Below, in pieces: positions 1 to 6,488 of a stretch of 64,000 nucleotides of DNA. Position 1 is the first letter of the stretch, and each line of letters opens with the position of its first letter. The notes beneath the pieces were generated by a model that was not told where the DNA came from, made no database searches, and saw nothing but the letters and a program-made list of their open reading frames with translations. The DNA comes from Metapseudomonas resinovorans DSM 21078 (lineage in GTDB: Bacteria > Pseudomonadota > Gammaproteobacteria > Pseudomonadales > Pseudomonadaceae): contig NZ_AUIE01000014.1 of NCBI RefSeq assembly GCF_000423545.1, positions 62,001 through 126,000 of the forward strand. The letters are read 5' to 3'. Made by a program: the position numbers and the translations under genes.

Positions 1-1386
1 AAGCAGTATCCCAAGCAGTTCCTCGCCCTCACCGGCGAACAGACCCTGTTCCAGCAAACCCTGCAGCGCCTGGACTTCGAAGGCATGCAACCGGCCGTGC
101 TGGTGGCCAACCAGGATCACCGCTTCATCGTGCAGGAGCAGCTCGATGCCATCGGCCTGCAGCCGCAAGCCATGCTGCTGGAGCCCTTCGGCCGTAACAC
201 CGCGCCAGCCGTGGCCATCGCCGCCATGCAACTGGTCGCCGAGGGCCGCGACGAGCTGATGCTGGTGCTCCCGGCTGACCATGTGCTGCGCGACCCGCTT
301 GCCTTCCAGAAGGCCCTGGCACTGGCCGCCAGCGCCGCCGACAAGGGCGAGATGGTGCTCTTCGGCGTACCCGCCGAGCGCCCGGAAACCGGCTACGGCT
401 ACATCCGCAGCAAGTCCGACAACGTGCTGCCGGAAGGCATCAGCCGCGTCGCCGAATTCGTCGAGAAACCGAACGAAGAACTGGCGCGCCAATACGTCGC
501 GTCCGGCGACTACTTCTGGAACAGCGGCATGTTCCTGTTCCGCGCCAGCCGCTTCCTGGAGGAGCTCAAGCACCACGAGGTGGATATCTACGACACCTGC
601 CTGCTGGCCCTGGAACGCAGCAAGCGTGACGGCATAGCGGTGAGCATCGACTCGGCCACCTTCGCCTGCTGCCCGGACAACTCCATCGACTACGCGGTGA
701 TGGAGAAGACCGCCCGCGCCTGCGTGGTGCCTCTCGATGCCGGCTGGAACGACGTGGGCAGCTGGAGCTCGATCTGGGACGTGCATGAGAAGGATGCCGA
801 CGGCAACGTCACCAAGGGCGATGTGGTGGTGCAGGACAGCCACAACTGCCTGGTGCATGGCAACGGCAAGCTGGTGTCGGTGATCGGCCTGGACGACGTG
901 GTCGTGGTCGAGACCAAGGACGCGATGATGATCGCCCACAAGGACCGCGTGCAGGACGTGAAGAAACTGGTGAACAAGCTGGACGCCGACGGCCGCAGCG
1001 AAACCCAGAATCACTGCGCCGTATACCGCCCCTGGGGCTCGTACGATTCGGTGGACATGGGTGGCCGCTTCCAGGTCAAGCACATCACCGTCAAACCCGG
1101 CGCGCAGCTTTCGCTGCAGATGCACCACCACCGCGCCGAGCACTGGATCGTGGTATCCGGCACCGCCCAGGTGACCTGCGACGACAAGGTGTTCCTGCTC
1201 ACCGAAAACCAGTCGACCTACATCCCGATCGCCTCGGTGCACCGCCTGGCCAATCCGGGCAAGATCCCGCTGGAGATCATCGAAGTGCAGTCGGGCAGCT
1301 ACCTCGGCGAGGACGATATCGAGCGTCTGGATGACGTCTACGGCCGCGCCCCGCAGTCGGCCACTGTGCACAGCATCGCCCGCTGA
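1..1386 (+). CDS. Bifunctional mannose-1-phosphate guanylyltransferase / mannose-6-phosphate isomerase (5' truncated by window)
   Basis: Makes GDP-mannose for exopolysaccharide or LPS: isomerises fructose-6-P to mannose-6-P and transfers GMP to mannose-1-P. The frame is open from base 1 (KQYPKQFLAL..., 461 residues visible), so only about 20 N-terminal residues are missing, including the G-rich nucleotidyltransferase signature. Visible marks are FGRNTAPAVAIAAM, the FVEKP motif and WNSGMF in the transferase half, and in the C-terminal cupin half QMHHHRAEHWIVVSGTAQV, the metal site of type II isomerases. The family has paralogues (algA, pslB, wbpW) that I cannot separate without the upstream neighbours. 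No alginate or Psl gene follows. Confidence 0.95.
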   Translation, partial: KQYPKQFLALTGEQTLFQQTLQRLDFEGMQPAVLVANQDHRFIVQEQLDAIGLQPQAMLLEPFGRNTAPAVAIAAMQLVAEGRDELMLVLPADHVLRDPLAFQKALALAASAADKGEMVLFGVPAERPETGYGYIRSKSDNVLPEGISRVAEFVEKPNEELARQYVASGDYFWNSGMFLFRASRFLEELKHHEVDIYDTCLLALERSKRDGIAVSIDSATFACCPDNSIDYAVMEKTARACVVPLDAGWNDVGSWSSIWDVHEKDADGNVTKGDVVVQDSHNCLVHGNGKLVSVIGLDDVVVVETKDAMMIAHKDRVQDVKKLVNKLDADGRSETQNHCAVYRPWGSYDSVDMGGRFQVKHITVKPGAQLSLQMHHHRAEHWIVVSGTAQVTCDDKVFLLTENQSTYIPIASVHRLANPGKIPLEIIEVQSGSYLGEDDIERLDDVYGRAPQSATVHSIAR

Positions 1387-1389
1387 CCC

Positions 1390-1446
1390 CTGGGAGCCAG
1401 CTTGCTGGCGAAGGGGCAACCTTTCGCGAGCAAGCTCGCCCCTACA
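1390..1446. repeat. REP-type inverted pair
   Basis: Two facing copies of a palindromic core (AGCCAGCTTGCTGGCGAA and TTCGCGAGCAAGCTCGCC) lie just after the stop of the GDP-mannose gene. This is the usual Pseudomonas REP layout. It could serve as a transcript end for that gene. Confidence 0.7.
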
Positions 1447-1505
1447 TCGCCCTCGGCGGACATGGACACTCTTGTTAGCATGGTAGGCCTCAAGGAGGTT
1501 TTCCC

Positions 1506-1967
1506 ATGCTGATTGGCATCGTTCTGATACTGACCTGGCTCATCCTGCTGCTGCGCTACCCGGCCAAGGCACTGCCGATCTCAATGGCCGCTGTGGCCGG
1601 CCTGGGCCTGGTGGCCGCCTGGGTGCTGTGGCAGGAGCGCGCGGAAGAGCGGCGCTTCGCCCGCCTGGAAATCCAGCTCCGCCTCGACGACCGCTGCCCA
1701 GCCGATCGGCCCCTGGCCATCTCCGTGCGCAATGGAGCCGATGCCGTACTGCGTGACTTTGCCTGGCAGCTGCAGGCCTTCCGCCCCGGTGACGCCATCA
1801 ACCTGGCCCAGCCCAGCTACGACCATCCACGCTACCTCGGCCCTACCGAGCTGCAACCCGGCGCCCAATGGCAGGACTGCCTCGCCCTGCCGCCCATTCG
1901 CCAGGGTTATCGCGCCCAATCGCTGGAGTTTCGCGCCACCAATCTGCGTGGCACATTTGTCGACTGA
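1506..1967 (+). CDS. Small membrane-anchored hypothetical protein
   Basis: 153 aa. Residues 1-20 and about 23-42 form two hydrophobic helices (LIGIVLILTWLILLLRY; ISMAAVAGLGLVAAWVLW). The rest is a soluble, probably periplasmic domain with two cysteines (DRCPADRP and WQDCLALP) that could form a disulfide. The start is supported by AAGGAGG eight bases upstream. Similar Pseudomonas proteins carry the loose label 'multidrug transporter', which nothing in the sequence supports. It lies 94 bp before a short-chain dehydrogenase on the same strand, across a palindromic repeat. Function unknown. Confidence 0.75.
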   Translation: MLIGIVLILTWLILLLRYPAKALPISMAAVAGLGLVAAWVLWQERAEERRFARLEIQLRLDDRCPADRPLAISVRNGADAVLRDFAWQLQAFRPGDAINLAQPSYDHPRYLGPTELQPGAQWQDCLALPPIRQGYRAQSLEFRATNLRGTFVD

Positions 1968-1972
1968 GTAAT

Positions 1973-2011
1973 GCTCCCCTCTCCCTCCGGGAGAGGGGCC
2001 GGGGGTGAGGG
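1973..2011. repeat. Palindromic intergenic repeat (CCCTCTCCC type)
   Basis: CCCCTCTCCC-TCC-GGGAGAGGGG forms a perfect hairpin followed by a GGGGGTGAGGG tail. This is a common dispersed element in gammaproteobacterial intergenic DNA. It lies between the membrane protein gene and the dehydrogenase start. Confidence 0.6.
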
Positions 2012-2061
2012 AGATCACGCCCGCCCCCGTTTCCCCAACATTCCGCGCACAAGGACTCGCC

Positions 2062-2892
2062 ATGCCCACTCCCACCGCCCTGATCACCGGCTGCTCCAGC
2101 GGCATCGGCCGCGCCCTGGCCGACGCTTTCAAGGCGGCTGGCTACAGCGTCTGGGCCACCGCCCGCAAACCACGGGATCTTGCCGAACTGGAAGCCGCCG
2201 GCTTCATCGCCATTGAACTGGACGTGAATGACCAAGCTGCCGTGGCGGCCCTGGCCGAACGACTGCAACGGGAGGACGGCGGCCTCGATGTGCTGGTGAA
2301 CAATGCCGGCTATGGCGCCATGGGGCCGCTGCTGGACGGTGGCGTCGAAGCCCTGCGCAAGCAGTTCGATACCAACGTCTTCGCCCTGGTGGATGTGACC
2401 CGCGCCTGTTTCCCGCTGCTGCGTAAGCGCCGCGGCCTGGTGGTGAACATCGGCAGCGTCTCCGGCGTTCTGATTACCCCCTTTGCCGGCGCTTACTGCG
2501 CTTCGAAGGCAGCGGTGCACGCCCTTTCCGATGCCCTGCGCCTGGAGCTGTCACCCTTCGGCATCGAACTGATGGAAGTGCAGCCCGGCGCCATCGCCTC
2601 CAGCTTCGGCGCCAACGCCACCCGCGAAGCCGAAGCCCTGATCGCCGAGGACTCCCCCTGGTGGCCGGTGCGCGAAGGCATTCGCGCCCGCGCCCGCGCG
2701 TCCCAGGACAACCCCACTTCAGCCACGGACTTCGCCCGTACCTTGCTCGCTGCCGTTCAACGCAAGCCGCGTCCGACGCTGGTGCGCATCGGCAACGGCA
2801 GCCGCGCCCTGCCGCTGCTGGCGCGCTGGGTGCCAAGAGGCGTGCTGGAGCGGGTGCTGAAGAAGCGCTTCGGACTGGGCGTCGAACTCTAG
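2062..2892 (+). CDS. SDR family NAD(P)-dependent oxidoreductase
   Basis: 276 aa from ATG 2062. The open frame extends further upstream, but there it runs through the palindromic repeat, so that start is rejected. Classical short-chain dehydrogenase layout: Rossmann fold with TGCSSGIGRA (residues 9-18), NNAGYG, a catalytic Ser region (NIGSVSGVL) and the YCASK active-site Tyr/Lys pair. An Arg in the WATARK segment after strand 2 suggests NADP(H) preference. The C-terminal tail (KPRPTLVRIGNGSRALPLLARWVPRGVLERVL) is typical of the DltE/YqjQ-like class acting on lipid or ketone substrates. The actual substrate cannot be read from the sequence. Confidence 0.9.
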   Translation: MPTPTALITGCSSGIGRALADAFKAAGYSVWATARKPRDLAELEAAGFIAIELDVNDQAAVAALAERLQREDGGLDVLVNNAGYGAMGPLLDGGVEALRKQFDTNVFALVDVTRACFPLLRKRRGLVVNIGSVSGVLITPFAGAYCASKAAVHALSDALRLELSPFGIELMEVQPGAIASSFGANATREAEALIAEDSPWWPVREGIRARARASQDNPTSATDFARTLLAAVQRKPRPTLVRIGNGSRALPLLARWVPRGVLERVLKKRFGLGVEL

Positions 2893-2918
2893 GAAAAGCC
2901 GGTCGGACGGCGCCAGAC

Positions 2919-3686
2919 TCAGCCTGCGCGCCTGACCACCCCCTCACTTATCCACAATTTCAGCCAGCCAGCCGCCAGCATCGGATCGCCGAGTTCCGCG
3001 CACAGGCCGGCAAAGCTCCAGCCCTGCGCCACTATGCCCAGCAATGCATGGCCCTCTTCCTCGGCAAGGCTGCGGTATTGCCCCACCAGCCCCTGGCGCC
3101 AGACCAGGCACAGTTCGGGTCGCTCCAGCAGCTCGCTGACAGGGAATTCGCGGCCATCCTTCACCGCCCGCCACAGGGCCAGGCTGTTATGCCGACAAGG
3201 CACCCGCTGCACACTGGGCACCAAAGCCAGTTGCAGCTCGGGCCAGTCTTCAGCAGGCAAATGCGCCATCTGCTCCAGGGTCAGCGGCTCATCCGCCGGG
3301 GCATCGAAGGCCAGGGTGAAGGCCCATTCCAGCCGCGCCAGCTCGGCCAGGGGCGCGGACTGATCCGGCACCAGCCAGGACTCGATGAAATCGGCGAGAC
3401 TCGCCCCCAGCCAGCGCAGGCTGAAATGCCGCGACGGATGGGCACGCAGGTAAGCGTGGGCCAGGGCTTCGAACTCACCGTCGCCGAGCCAGTGATGCAG
3501 CGTCGGGTAGTCGCCACGCAGGGCGTCTACCAGTCGTGCACGGTAGGCGTGGTGGTAGATCTTCAGCCCTTCCAGCGCCCCCAGTTCCGGGCCGCCTCGA
3601 ATGGCGCCAAGCAGTTCGGGGTCGGCTGTGTCGCATTCATCCAGCAGGTAGGCCTCGAAGCGCTGCTGAAATTCGCTCAGGCGCAT
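2919..3686 (-). CDS. bufC: BufC/HvfC-family protein (DUF2063), MNIO partner protein
   Basis: 255 aa. The N-terminal 95 residues (MRLSEFQQRFEAYLL...LEGLKIYHHAYRARLVDALRGDYPTLHHWLGD) are the DUF2063 domain. In bufferin and Hvf clusters this protein pairs with the DUF692 enzyme and is thought to present the precursor peptide to it. The C-terminal half is a helical domain of unknown role. The gene overlaps the end of the DUF692 gene by 10 bp, and GGAGG lies four bases before its ATG, so translation is probably coupled. It is the last gene of the minus-strand cluster. No signal peptide is seen, consistent with a cytoplasmic maturation factor. Confidence 0.88.
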   Translation of the reverse strand: MRLSEFQQRFEAYLLDECDTADPELLGAIRGGPELGALEGLKIYHHAYRARLVDALRGDYPTLHHWLGDGEFEALAHAYLRAHPSRHFSLRWLGASLADFIESWLVPDQSAPLAELARLEWAFTLAFDAPADEPLTLEQMAHLPAEDWPELQLALVPSVQRVPCRHNSLALWRAVKDGREFPVSELLERPELCLVWRQGLVGQYRSLAEEEGHALLGIVAQGWSFAGLCAELGDPMLAAGWLKLWISEGVVRRAG

Positions 3687-4522
3687 ACCACCTCCTTTCC
3701 CAGGGTGACGTCAGCCAGTTCCCGCGCTTTTCCCAACTCGGCCAGCAGCTCGTCCAGGGGCGGCAGGTGGTCGTCACGCTCCAGCAGGGTGGCCACCGGC
3801 CCCAGGTGTTCAAGGGTGCGCTGGTAGAGCTGCCAGACCGGATCACAGATCGGTGCATCGTGGGTATCGATCAGGTAGTGGCCGTAGTCGCTATGACCGG
3901 CCAGGTGCAACTGGCGGATGGCGGTTTTCGGCAGTGCGCGGATGAAGTCCCAGGGTTCGAATCCCTGGTTACGCGCGCTGACGTACACGTTGTTCACATC
4001 CAACAGCAGTTCGCAGCCGCTGAGGTCCACCAGGGCGGCGAGGAATTCCCATTCGCTCATCTCGCTGTCGGTACAGCGCAGGTAACTGGAAACGTTCTCC
4101 AGCACCAGCGGCCGGCCCAGCATGTCCTGCACCTGCCGGACCCGTTCGGCCACATGGGCCAGGCTCTCCTCGGTGAAGGGCAGCGGCAGCAAGTCATGGA
4201 GCTGGTGGGCGTTGCCACGGCTCCAGCAAAGATGATCAGAGACCCAGCGGGGCCCGATGCGCTGGGCAAGTGCCTTCAACTGCAGCAGATGATCGCGGTC
4301 CAGCGGGTGCGGGCCACCAATGGACAGCGACACCCCGTGCATCACCAGCGGATAGCGCTCGGCAATGGCATCCAGGTAGTAGAGCGGCTTGCCACCGCCT
4401 ACCAGGTAGTTCTCAGAGATCACCTCGAACCAGTCAACCGTCGGCTGTCGTTCGAGAACCTCCTGGTGGTACTGGCTGCGCAAGCCCAGGCCAAAACCCA
4501 GGCTGGATGGGTGTTCATGCAT
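3677..4522 (-). CDS. bufB: BufB: MNIO-family (DUF692) peptide-modifying oxidase
   Basis: 281 aa, a TIM-barrel multinuclear non-heme iron oxidase. Members of this family oxidise cysteines or other residues of ribosomal peptides (MbnB, HvfB, BufB). The metal-ligand pattern is intact: H62 (VMHGVSLSIG), D96-H97 (SDHLCW), E142-N143 (LENVSSY), D175 and N177 (LLLDVNNVY), H206, H210 and H221-D222, then E248 (LLERDDHLPP). ATG 4522 is chosen because GGGAGA lies six bases upstream; an upstream extension would run through the hairpin before the gene. It lies between the precursor gene and DUF2063. Predicted substrate: cysteines of the neighbouring precursor. The exact modification is inferred from family work. 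Confidence 0.92.
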   Translation of the reverse strand: MHEHPSSLGFGLGLRSQYHQEVLERQPTVDWFEVISENYLVGGGKPLYYLDAIAERYPLVMHGVSLSIGGPHPLDRDHLLQLKALAQRIGPRWVSDHLCWSRGNAHQLHDLLPLPFTEESLAHVAERVRQVQDMLGRPLVLENVSSYLRCTDSEMSEWEFLAALVDLSGCELLLDVNNVYVSARNQGFEPWDFIRALPKTAIRQLHLAGHSDYGHYLIDTHDAPICDPVWQLYQRTLEHLGPVATLLERDDHLPPLDELLAELGKARELADVTLGKEVVCA

Positions 4523-4540
4523 GGCAGTTCTCCCTGGATC

Positions 4541-4562
4541 GGGGTGGCCCGCAGGCCACCCC
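4541..4562. promoter_or_regulatory. Intercistronic hairpin between bufA and bufB
   Basis: GGGGTGGCC-CGCA-GGCCACCCC is a perfect 9-bp GC-rich stem with a 4-nt loop in the 47-bp gap between precursor and enzyme genes. No U-run follows on the minus strand, so it is more likely an RNA stabiliser or partial attenuator than a full terminator. This fits the need for more precursor than enzyme. Confidence 0.55.
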
Positions 4563-4569
4563 AGCCTCA

Positions 4570-4830
4570 TCAGGGACCGACCTTGCCGCCGGCGGAATTG
4601 CACTCAGCCAGCGTGGTGCTCTTGAAGCCCTGGCCTTTACAGGCACCCTGTCCCTTGCACGAGTTGTTAGCGGTCTTGCAGTCGTTCTGACCTTTGCAGG
4701 CATTGATGCCGTAGCAGTGCACCATCGCTTCTTCGGCCATGACCTGGGTCGGCAGGCTGGCAAACAGACCGGCAGCGGCGAGGGCCAGGGCGACGCCAGC
4801 AGCGGTGGTGGTGGAAGTCTTGGTAGTCAT
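4570..4830 (-). CDS. bufA: BufA2-family bufferin precursor (exported Cys-rich RiPP metallophore)
   Basis: 86 aa. The Sec signal peptide spans roughly residues 1-32 (TTAAGVALALAAAGLFASL...VMA|EE). The mature part is about 54 residues with six cysteines (C39, C45, C51, C58, C64, C77) and three CKGQ blocks (45-48, 58-61, 64-67), ending AECNSAGGKVGP. This matches the bufferin A2 class, which an MNIO enzyme modifies and which binds copper or other metals in the periplasm. ATG 4830 is chosen over the ATG nine bases upstream because GAGG abuts the upstream ATG and sits nine bases from this one. It is the first gene of a minus-strand operon with bufB and bufC. Confidence 0.88.
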   Translation of the reverse strand: MTTKTSTTTAAGVALALAAAGLFASLPTQVMAEEAMVHCYGINACKGQNDCKTANNSCKGQGACKGQGFKSTTLAECNSAGGKVGP

Positions 4831-4890
4831 TTTGTGCATCCTCGGGATGGTTGTCTTTGGCCGGCTTGCTGCGCCGGACATAGAGGTAGA

Positions 4891-4914
4891 GAACGCTCGT
4901 CCGCTGGCGTTACA
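4891..4914 (-). promoter_or_regulatory. Candidate ECF-type promoter upstream of bufA
   Basis: On the minus strand TGTAACG (4914-4908) is followed after 12 bases by CGTTC (4895-4891), about 60 bp before the bufA start. A GTAAC -35 element is typical of ECF sigma factor promoters that drive metal and redox stress genes, and bufferin operons are often ECF controlled. The spacing is shorter than the usual 16 or so, so the assignment is tentative. Confidence 0.3.
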
Positions 4915-4935
4915 GGTGGACGCGGAATTTTTTCT

Positions 4936-4998
4936 TGTAGCCCGGATGAAATCCGCGAAACTGCGCAGGTCGCCACTTCCGGATCGCATCCGGCTACA
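4936..4998. repeat. REP-type inverted pair (GTAGCCCGGATGAAATCCG family)
   Basis: TGTAGCCCGGATGAAATCC and the inverse GGATCGCATCCGGCTACAG face each other across about 25 bp between bufA and the divergent membrane protein gene. The core differs from the REP pairs at 1.4, 31.8 and 61.1 kb, so it belongs to a second repeat family. Confidence 0.65.
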
Positions 4999-5028
4999 GT
5001 TTCCCCACCTCCGCAACGAGAAACGACC

Positions 5029-5397
5029 ATGTCACTCCCCTTGCGCTACGCCGTCGGCGGCGTGGCCCTGGCCATCGTCCTGAACCTGTTGCTGCGCAGT
5101 TTCGTGAAGATCGGCGGGATCTTCGCCACCCTGCTGATCGCCACTGCAACGGCCACGCTGCTGGCCCTGGCCTTCCGCTTCATCCAGCAACGCGCACCGG
5201 CGCCGGGCGAACGCTGGCGCATCGTGCTCGGCTACGGCGGCATCCTCGGCGTGCTCTACCTCGGTCTGCTGGCCATGATGGCATTGCAGGATACGCCCAG
5301 CCCGATGGGCGTCCTGCTGTTCCTGGTCCATTACCTGTGCTATCCGGTGTTAGCCGCATTGCTGCTGTCGGAGCGGATATTCGCCCGGTTACGCTAG
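5029..5397 (+). CDS. Small integral membrane protein, unknown
   Basis: 122 aa with four predicted membrane helices: about 7-24 (AVGGVALAIVLNLLLRSF), 30-49 (FATLLIATATATLLALAF), 64-84 (IVLGYGGILGVLYLGLLAMM) and 92-113 (GVLLFLVHYLCYPVLAALLL). ATG 5029 is chosen because the frame upstream runs through bufA antisense and the REP pair. It is transcribed divergently from bufA. I do not recognise a family; nothing links it to metal handling beyond position. Confidence 0.7.
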   Translation: MSLPLRYAVGGVALAIVLNLLLRSFVKIGGIFATLLIATATATLLALAFRFIQQRAPAPGERWRIVLGYGGILGVLYLGLLAMMALQDTPSPMGVLLFLVHYLCYPVLAALLLSERIFARLR

Positions 5398-5513
5398 CGA
5401 CCCGCCGTTGCAGCCACCGGTACGACCGGCTTGGGCTTGCGGAACACCAGTACGTTACCGGCCATCACCAGGGCCATACCGATATTGGCTACTGCGATGC
5501 TCACCGGGTGCCA
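5394..5513 (-). pseudogene. C-terminal remnant of an EamA/RhtA-type exporter gene
   Basis: Translating the minus strand gives a tail ending ALVMAGNVLVFRKPKPV...AATAGR and a stop. The intact exporter at 8645-9550 ends LALVMAGNVLVFRKSKAS..., and the two DNA stretches are nearly identical over about 40 bases (gcggaacaccag(t/c)acgtt(a/g)ccggccatcaccaggg). Only about 39 codons survive and nothing upstream continues the gene. This is a fragment left by deletion or duplication, not an active gene. Confidence 0.75.
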
Positions 5514-5644
5514 TGCCTACATGACGGTAGAAGGCACCATCGAGCCCCAGTTGTTCGAACTGGTCTCATTGCGAGTTCTTCATGCGGAACTCGACAGGGT
5601 TGAAGTCCTCGTCGGAGATCACGCACCCCGTATTCGAGGACGGA

Positions 5645-6226
5645 ATGTTCACCATGCACCTACGCCCCCTTGAACTGCCCCGCGACGCCGAGGCCCTGAG
5701 CGCCTTCGATGCCGGCTATGACACCCACCTGCTCTACCGCGTGGAGCGGCAAGGACTCGGCTTCGTACTGGTGGAGGAACGCCACGCGGAGCCCTTCCGC
5801 AAGCGCTACGACGCCGAAGGGTTCGCCGAGGATGTGGAGGACGCCGACTTCGCCCTGGCCGCCGAGACCGATGACGGCAGCCTGGCAGGGTTCGCCTGCG
5901 TGCGGCTGGAAGGCTGGAACCGCAGCGCCGAACTCAGCGCGCTGTTCGTCGCACCGGCCCACAAGGGCCAGGGGCTGGGCCGGCGGCTGCTGGAGCAGGC
6001 CGTGGACTTCGCCCGTGCTAGCGGCGCGCGCTGCCTGTGGCTGGAGACCCAGAGCAGCAATCACCCGGCCATCGGCTTCTACCTGAAGTCCGGCTTCGCC
6101 TTCAGCGGGCTGAACACCGTGCTCTACGACCCGCGCGACACCCCGCCCGAGGAAGTCGCGCTGTTCTTCAGCCGACCCCTGGAGCCCCAAAAAACGTTGG
6201 AACCGTCGCCCTCCCCGCCTCACTAA
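5645..6226 (+). CDS. GNAT family N-acetyltransferase
   Basis: 193 aa. The acetyl-CoA binding core is clear: ELSALFVAPAHKGQGLGRRLLEQAVDFARASGARCLWLETQSSNHPAIGFYLKSGF, with the Q/R-x-x-G-x-G/A loop as KGQGLGRRLL. ATG 5645 is preferred because GAGGA ends four bases before it; an ATG nine bases later is possible. The first 75 residues are variable, as expected for the substrate side. The proline-rich tail after FFSRPLEP is probably unstructured. Acceptor substrate unknown; small-molecule or antibiotic-like amines are common in this family. Confidence 0.88.
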   Translation: MFTMHLRPLELPRDAEALSAFDAGYDTHLLYRVERQGLGFVLVEERHAEPFRKRYDAEGFAEDVEDADFALAAETDDGSLAGFACVRLEGWNRSAELSALFVAPAHKGQGLGRRLLEQAVDFARASGARCLWLETQSSNHPAIGFYLKSGFAFSGLNTVLYDPRDTPPEEVALFFSRPLEPQKTLEPSPSPPH

Positions 6227-6249
6227 AAAGGGAGAACAAGGGGGATTCG

Positions 6250-6488
6250 ATGGACGACCTCGACCTGCTGCAATGCCGGCCATGCTGGTCACCATGGCCG
6301 CCGTCTGGCTGATCGGCTCGCAGACACCGGCCCGGCGGCACATCGGCTTCTGGGTGTTTCTGGCCAGCAATGCCCTGTGGATCGCCGTGGGCCTGCACGC
6401 CCATGCCTGGGCGCTGATCATCCTGCAGCTGTGCCTGACGGCAATGAACCTGCGCGGGGCGAAGAAGGCCGACGAGGCCAGCGGCTAG
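6250..6488 (+). pseudogene. Small two-helix membrane protein with apparent 5' frameshift
   Basis: The open frame with good membrane helices begins at ATG 6273 (71 aa: MPAMLVTMAAVWLIGSQ...FWVFLASNALWIAVGL...WALIILQLCLTAMNLRGAKKADEASG) but has no ribosome site. Six bases after a GGGGG run lies ATG 6250, whose frame (MDDLDLLQ...) joins the helix frame only if one base is gained or lost near 6272. Either a 1-nt indel broke the gene or the short 6273 start is used weakly. The protein has two or three helices and no recognised function. Confidence 0.5.
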
